A stretch of 64,000 bases of DNA, taken from contig NZ_JBNAGH010000002.1 in assembly GCF_049801095.1 (NCBI RefSeq), positions 434,001 to 498,000 of the forward strand. The letters are read 5' to 3'. The DNA is from Dinoroseobacter sp049801095. Its GTDB lineage: Bacteria > Pseudomonadota > Alphaproteobacteria > Rhodobacterales > Rhodobacteraceae. Position 1 is the stretch's first letter, and each line of letters begins with the position of its first letter. The notes under the pieces are model-generated. The model saw only the letters and a program-made list of their open reading frames with translations, did no database searches and was not told the DNA's origin. Positions 60,526 to 64,000 of the stretch are shown piece by piece. The translations under genes were made by a program, and so were the position numbers.

Positions 60526-61404
60526 ATGAAACGGCCCGCAAAAAATGCCATGCAGATTTGCGGTATCTGCCTATTGCTTGCGGCCTGTGGAAGTGGAAGC
60601 AGCAGCACGACAGCTCGCGGTCTGGATTCCCTAAATGATTTGCCTGAAAACGGCGAAACTCTTTTGCAAGGTCAGGCTGTGACAGTTGACGCTGAGATTG
60701 ATTTCGACAGCGACGAAGTTGTTCTGTTCAACTTATCTGGGACGGATGCAAGCTCGGTAAAGTTGACCACGGAGGACGGCGAGATTGTTGAGGTCGCTAT
60801 CTTGTCGCTTCGATCAGACGTTGAAATTGATCTGTCGGCGGGTGCAACAACCCCCAACATTCTTCCCATTTCTGAGTATTGGTCACTAGAAGATGGGACC
60901 TACCTTGCAATCGTAAACACCGAAACAGGTCGGTTTGAGCATCAATCCATTGGGTTTTGGGCAGAAAACCTTACTGAAAGCACTGCTATACTGGGCGCAG
61001 GAGCTTATGGCTTTGAGACGCCTCACTCCGACATTCCAATAGGTCAAAGAGCTGCTTACGTTGGGAAAAGCACCGGCTATAGTGTGGACGAAACCGGGGT
61101 TGTGCGCGTAACCGTCTCCGACATCACGCTGGGTACCGATTTTCGTCGAGTGACCATTGATAGCAGGAATACCGAGCAGAGAATTGCTCTCCAACCAGGG
61201 ACGGTAGCAAGCTTGCCCGATCTGGACTTTAGCGGGAACGGGCCAGTATCCGGTTCGCGTTTCAAAGCAGTCGTTACAAGCGCAACCCTGAGCGGAGAAG
61301 CCAGCGGTGCGTTCCACGGCCCCGGCGCAGATGAGGTCGGCGGGACATTCCAACTCACAGGAGAAAATGGCGCTATTTATATCGGCGCGTTTGGAGCAGA
61401 TTAA
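60526..61404 (+). CDS. Slam-dependent surface lipoprotein, TbpB barrel type (paralogue 1)
   Basis: A 292-residue lipoprotein: signal peptide ending LLLAACGSGS (lipobox AAC, Cys17), then a beta-rich body and a C-terminal TbpB-type eight-stranded barrel signature, SGAFHGPGADEVGGTFQL, before IYIGAFGAD. Such proteins are exported across the outer membrane by Slam. ATG 60526 has AAAAGG eight bases upstream. The gene is lower in GC than its neighbours. A paralogue follows at 61621 and the Slam gene at 62575. Ligand unknown; no TonB receptor gene is beside it. Confidence 0.85.
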   Translation: MKRPAKNAMQICGICLLLAACGSGSSSTTARGLDSLNDLPENGETLLQGQAVTVDAEIDFDSDEVVLFNLSGTDASSVKLTTEDGEIVEVAILSLRSDVEIDLSAGATTPNILPISEYWSLEDGTYLAIVNTETGRFEHQSIGFWAENLTESTAILGAGAYGFETPHSDIPIGQRAAYVGKSTGYSVDETGVVRVTVSDITLGTDFRRVTIDSRNTEQRIALQPGTVASLPDLDFSGNGPVSGSRFKAVVTSATLSGEASGAFHGPGADEVGGTFQLTGENGAIYIGAFGAD

Positions 61405-61620
61405 GTATAACCCAGGAAGTCATGGGGTTACGCAATATGTCTTCCATAACCTGTCGAGGTGCAACGATTATTGGGTCGCGATCAAGAAAAACGACGCGAA
61501 GACACTGCTCTTTCGCCTACACGGATCTTGGGTGCAGTTAATACCCTTCAATCATGCCTTTATTTCCACCAAAATCGGGCACCCAAAGAAATCACGCGAA
61601 AAAGTACACCGGAGAGAAGA
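61405..61620. other. No gene seen between the two paralogous lipoproteins
   Basis: A 216-bp gap with a GGAGAG ribosome site at its end ahead of the second lipoprotein. Only short shadow frames otherwise. Confidence 0.5.
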
Positions 61621-62520
61621 ATGCTTGGAAATACCGCTTATCCCATATTCATCTGCCTGACGACCGCATTCTTGTCCGCCTGCGGCGGTGGCGGTGGCGG
61701 TGGCGGTGGCGGTGGCGGTGGCGGTGGAGGCAATACGCCATACACCAACAACAGCGAGCTGTTTGGGGACGGGACCGTGGAGATCCCAGGCGAAGCGGTC
61801 ACAAGCGACGTACGCTTCTCGCCGGGCAATGGAAGCACGGTACTGTCCAATGTCTCTGGTCCGGGTCGCAGTTTCGCCTTCGTGACAAGCGATGACGGGC
61901 GCGGCTTCATTCTCGAGTATCGGGCCGACGGCTCCCAAGTTGTCTTCAATCTTGATACGGACTCTACGGTAGGCGGTTCGGGCCCGATTGCCGCGTTCAC
62001 CAGCGTAGACGGTGACCGGATCGCGTTTTTCTTGGATGGCGGGTTCGAGCCGTTTGAGCACCAGGTTTTTGGCTCCTGGGTATCAGGGCTGCAATCTGGC
62101 CGGGGCACCGCTGGCGCTGGGATCTACGGTGCGCGCACCCCGCTCGCAAACATCCCACAAGGGCAAACTGCCACCTACGAAGGACTATCCTCGGGCATTG
62201 CCACGCTCAGCGATGGGGAAGGTTACACAACGCTGTCCGTGATCGAGGTCCGCACGGATTTTTCAACCGCCTCAATCACCAGCATGAATACGGAAGCCGT
62301 AAACTTGCGCACGGCGGAAGTGATCGCAGCCAATGAACTCGACTTCGCGGGTGGCGGCGCTGTGATCAATGGCGAATTCAGCGCGTTCGTTTCCGGTCCT
62401 GTTGTCATCGGAACAGCGGACGGGGTGTTCAATGGGCCGAACGCGGAGGAGGTCGGCGGAACCTTCAGCCTCTCTGGCCCCGACTCCATCACCTATATTG
62501 GCGCTTTCGGTGCCAAGTAG
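61621..62520 (+). CDS. Slam-dependent surface lipoprotein, TbpB barrel type, poly-Gly tether (paralogue 2)
   Basis: A 299-residue lipoprotein: signal peptide with lipobox LSAC at Cys21, immediately followed by 16 consecutive glycines, then a beta-rich body and C-terminal barrel motif DGVFNGPNAEEVGGTFSLSG and YIGAFGAK. Parallel segments with paralogue 1 (GAGIYGARTPLANIPQGQ versus GAGAYGFETPHSDIPIGQ) show the two genes are a duplication. The glycine tract is encoded by a hexamer repeat. The Slam gene begins 54 bp downstream, consistent with cargo next to its translocon. Confidence 0.85.
   Translation: MLGNTAYPIFICLTTAFLSACGGGGGGGGGGGGGGGGNTPYTNNSELFGDGTVEIPGEAVTSDVRFSPGNGSTVLSNVSGPGRSFAFVTSDDGRGFILEYRADGSQVVFNLDTDSTVGGSGPIAAFTSVDGDRIAFFLDGGFEPFEHQVFGSWVSGLQSGRGTAGAGIYGARTPLANIPQGQTATYEGLSSGIATLSDGEGYTTLSVIEVRTDFSTASITSMNTEAVNLRTAEVIAANELDFAGGGAVINGEFSAFVSGPVVIGTADGVFNGPNAEEVGGTFSLSGPDSITYIGAFGAK
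61684..61725 (+). repeat. Hexanucleotide repeat (GGCGGT)7
   Basis: Seven perfect GGCGGT units code for 14 of the 16 glycines after the lipidated cysteine. Gains or losses of whole units keep the frame, so the tether could vary in length between strains. Confidence 0.95.
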
Positions 62521-62574
62521 AGACGCTTGCCCAAAAGACGACGGGTCAGTCCGCACAGAGGATCCGCGTCTGGG

Positions 62575-63906
62575 ATGACAGCGACGGAGATCCTCAAGCG
62601 CGCCCGGCGAGTATCGCGCTGGGGTCGGGTTAGCTGTGGCCTCCTGTGCCTTACGCTGGGCTTGGCGGGAACGGGTGCGCTGGCACAGGAAAGGGCCGAG
62701 CGCCCGGCATCGCCTGGCACCGCCCGGCCCGTTGCGGCGGGCTCCGAGGCCGCGCTCATGGCCGTGGAACGTCAGTTTCTGATCGGTCTCGCCCTGCTCA
62801 ATACCGGGCGCCCGAATGACGCCATTCCGTTCTTTCTCGACCTGCTGGCTGCGGATCCCACGCTTGTGCGCGTCCGGCTGGAATTGGCGCGGGCCTATTT
62901 CGAGGCTGAGCTCTGGGCCCGTGCGCGGCAGGAGTTTTTCACGGTGCTCTCTGGCGATCTGCCGGAGCCTGTGCGCCTCAGGATCCTGTCTTTCATCCGC
63001 GCGATCGACGCACGTCGGGGTTTCGACTGGAACCTGTCCGTGGGGCTGACATCGGTCGGAGATGGGCGGGACTTCGATACGGATCAAGCGGATCTCAATT
63101 TCGGCGACGGCGTCGTTCCCTTCACGTTCCAACGCGATGGCGAGACGGCACTGGGTCTGCGGGTGGTCGGGGATGCCACCTATCGCAAGGCGCTTGATAC
63201 CTCGCTGATGGCGCATGCGGATACGGTGGCGTTTCTCGGGACGACGCTGGACCTCGAGGATGGGCCGGGCAGCAAGTTCGACGATACGAGCATTGGCCTG
63301 CAGACCGGCTTGCGGTTTCTTGGCGACCGGACATCCGTGGGGCTGAGCCTGTTTGGCCGCACGCGCTACATCGCAGGTCGCAAGGCGGAGGACCGCTATG
63401 GGCTGCGGCTGACATTTGAGCGGCGCAACCTGCTCGGTGGTTCCGTGTTTGGCTCCGCCTCGGTCGCGCAGCTGGAAAGCGCCCGCGCCATCGCGCTCAG
63501 CGGTCGCGTGGTCACCGGAGAACTGGGATTTCGCCGCTCGCTGGGGGGACGCGCCTCGATCGGTACGGCTCTCCGCTATGAGGACAACCGGCTGGAGGAC
63601 AGCTTTGCCGATTACAAGGACAGCCAGATCCGGGTTTTCGGCAGCATCGATGTCGCCTTTGGCCTGACGCTGAGCCCGACCCTCTATGCGCGGTATCGCG
63701 ACTATGATGCGCCGAGCCCGGTCCTGACGGCGAACCCCAACGAGCGCGGCATCGGGATCGAACTGACGGTGCAAAAGAGCGATATCTTCATTGGCGATGG
63801 GTTCTCCCCTTTCGCCCGGATCAGCTATGAGCGCACAAAATCCGATGTTGACGCCCTAAGCTATACGGAGACGGGGTTTCAACTGGGGCTGGAGCGGCGG
63901 TTCTAG
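62575..63906 (+). CDS. Surface lipoprotein assembly modifier (Slam, DUF560)
   Basis: A 443-residue outer-membrane translocon of the Slam type (type XI secretion). After a signal sequence (cleavage near ALAQ, about residue 38) there is a TPR-like periplasmic part (about 55-150: IGLALLNTGRPNDAIPFFLDLL, shown by VRLELARAYFEAELWARARQ) and a 14-strand barrel ending in phenylalanine (GLERRF). ATG 62575 is preferred; a TTG at 62527 is possible. Two TbpB-type lipoproteins lie directly upstream on the same strand. Weak ribosome site. Slam proteins flip such lipoproteins onto the cell surface. Confidence 0.87.
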   Translation: MTATEILKRARRVSRWGRVSCGLLCLTLGLAGTGALAQERAERPASPGTARPVAAGSEAALMAVERQFLIGLALLNTGRPNDAIPFFLDLLAADPTLVRVRLELARAYFEAELWARARQEFFTVLSGDLPEPVRLRILSFIRAIDARRGFDWNLSVGLTSVGDGRDFDTDQADLNFGDGVVPFTFQRDGETALGLRVVGDATYRKALDTSLMAHADTVAFLGTTLDLEDGPGSKFDDTSIGLQTGLRFLGDRTSVGLSLFGRTRYIAGRKAEDRYGLRLTFERRNLLGGSVFGSASVAQLESARAIALSGRVVTGELGFRRSLGGRASIGTALRYEDNRLEDSFADYKDSQIRVFGSIDVAFGLTLSPTLYARYRDYDAPSPVLTANPNERGIGIELTVQKSDIFIGDGFSPFARISYERTKSDVDALSYTETGFQLGLERRF

Positions 63907-63915
63907 GGGCCGGGC

Positions 63916-64000
63916 TCAGGGCTCCGCGAGCCAGGCCTCTGCCCCGCCGGGCAGATCGGGTCGGAAATAGGCAATGGCGCGGCCCGCGGGATCCGCGCGC
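63916..64000 (-). CDS. C-terminus of an unidentified gene, cut by window edge
   Basis: An open minus-strand frame of 28 codons runs from the right edge to a TGA at 63916, ending RAIAYFRPDLPGGAEAW and LAEP. The composition looks coding, and it is convergent with Slam 10 bp away. Too short to name. Confidence 0.45.
   Translation of the reverse strand, partial: RADPAGRAIAYFRPDLPGGAEAWLAEP

Overview
The window is about 64 kb of GC-rich DNA from an alphaproteobacterium, very probably a marine Rhodobacteraceae (Roseobacter-group) chromosome. This is inferred from gene content: a four-subunit sarcosine oxidase operon, TRAP transporters, VPLPA-type C-terminal sorting tails, the F1-ATPase zeta inhibitor (DUF1476), DUF2852 and DUF1289 proteins, Bpt, and a separate homocysteine module next to a separate B12 module. 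I see no CRISPR array, rRNA operon, transposase, integrase or prophage. Three tRNA genes are present: two identical tRNA-Asp(GTC) and one tRNA-Val(TAC).

Layout. 1-7.8 kb (minus strand): partial uvrA with a LexA-type box, two MFS exporters, a VPLPA-CTERM secreted protein, lpdA and a DUF924 protein. 7.97-9.93 kb: a leucine-rich-repeat gene held between two identical tRNA-Asp genes, each with its own promoter; an 11-bp tandem repeat lies inside the interval. 10.2-18.6 kb (minus): a LysR regulator, a DUF1445/YcsI protein, a TRAP transporter (P, Q, M) and a fused 5-oxoprolinase/hydantoinase, which together look like a 5-oxoproline or D-glutamate uptake and breakdown unit. 18.7-25.4 kb: MFS, HTH-GAF regulator, an ArsR/Old-Yellow-Enzyme pair that shares an operator-like palindrome, pirin, LuxR solo and tRNA-Val. 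25.5-31.4 kb: a glucosyl- or mannosyl-glycerate compatible-solute set (phosphatase, synthase, GH13 phosphorylase) around an ACR3 arsenite exporter and a low-GC membrane protein.

31.6-44.3 kb: GNAT, a second VPLPA-CTERM protein, RidA, YbaK, DUF2852, RDD, an outer-membrane barrel, Bpt, the DctB/DctD two-component pair (DctD lacks a GAFTGA loop), purQ-adh-purS, purC and the ATPase zeta subunit. 44.5-49.6 kb: an MprF-like protein and a cluster of homocysteine methyltransferase module, B12-binding module, small membrane protein, YbjQ and DUF1638. 49.6-58.5 kb: SufE, a lipoprotein, SodB, and a soxB-soxD-soxA-soxG operon split between soxB and soxD by three unknown genes; a second copy of the 11-bp tandem repeat lies just upstream of soxD.

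58.7-64 kb: a lipoprotein, ruvX, DUF1289, then two paralogous TbpB-barrel lipoproteins followed by a Slam (DUF560) outer-membrane protein. That last set is the best candidate in the window for a little-described system: a type XI (Slam) surface-lipoprotein secretion locus in a Roseobacter-type genome, with one cargo carrying a 16-glycine tether encoded by a hexanucleotide repeat.
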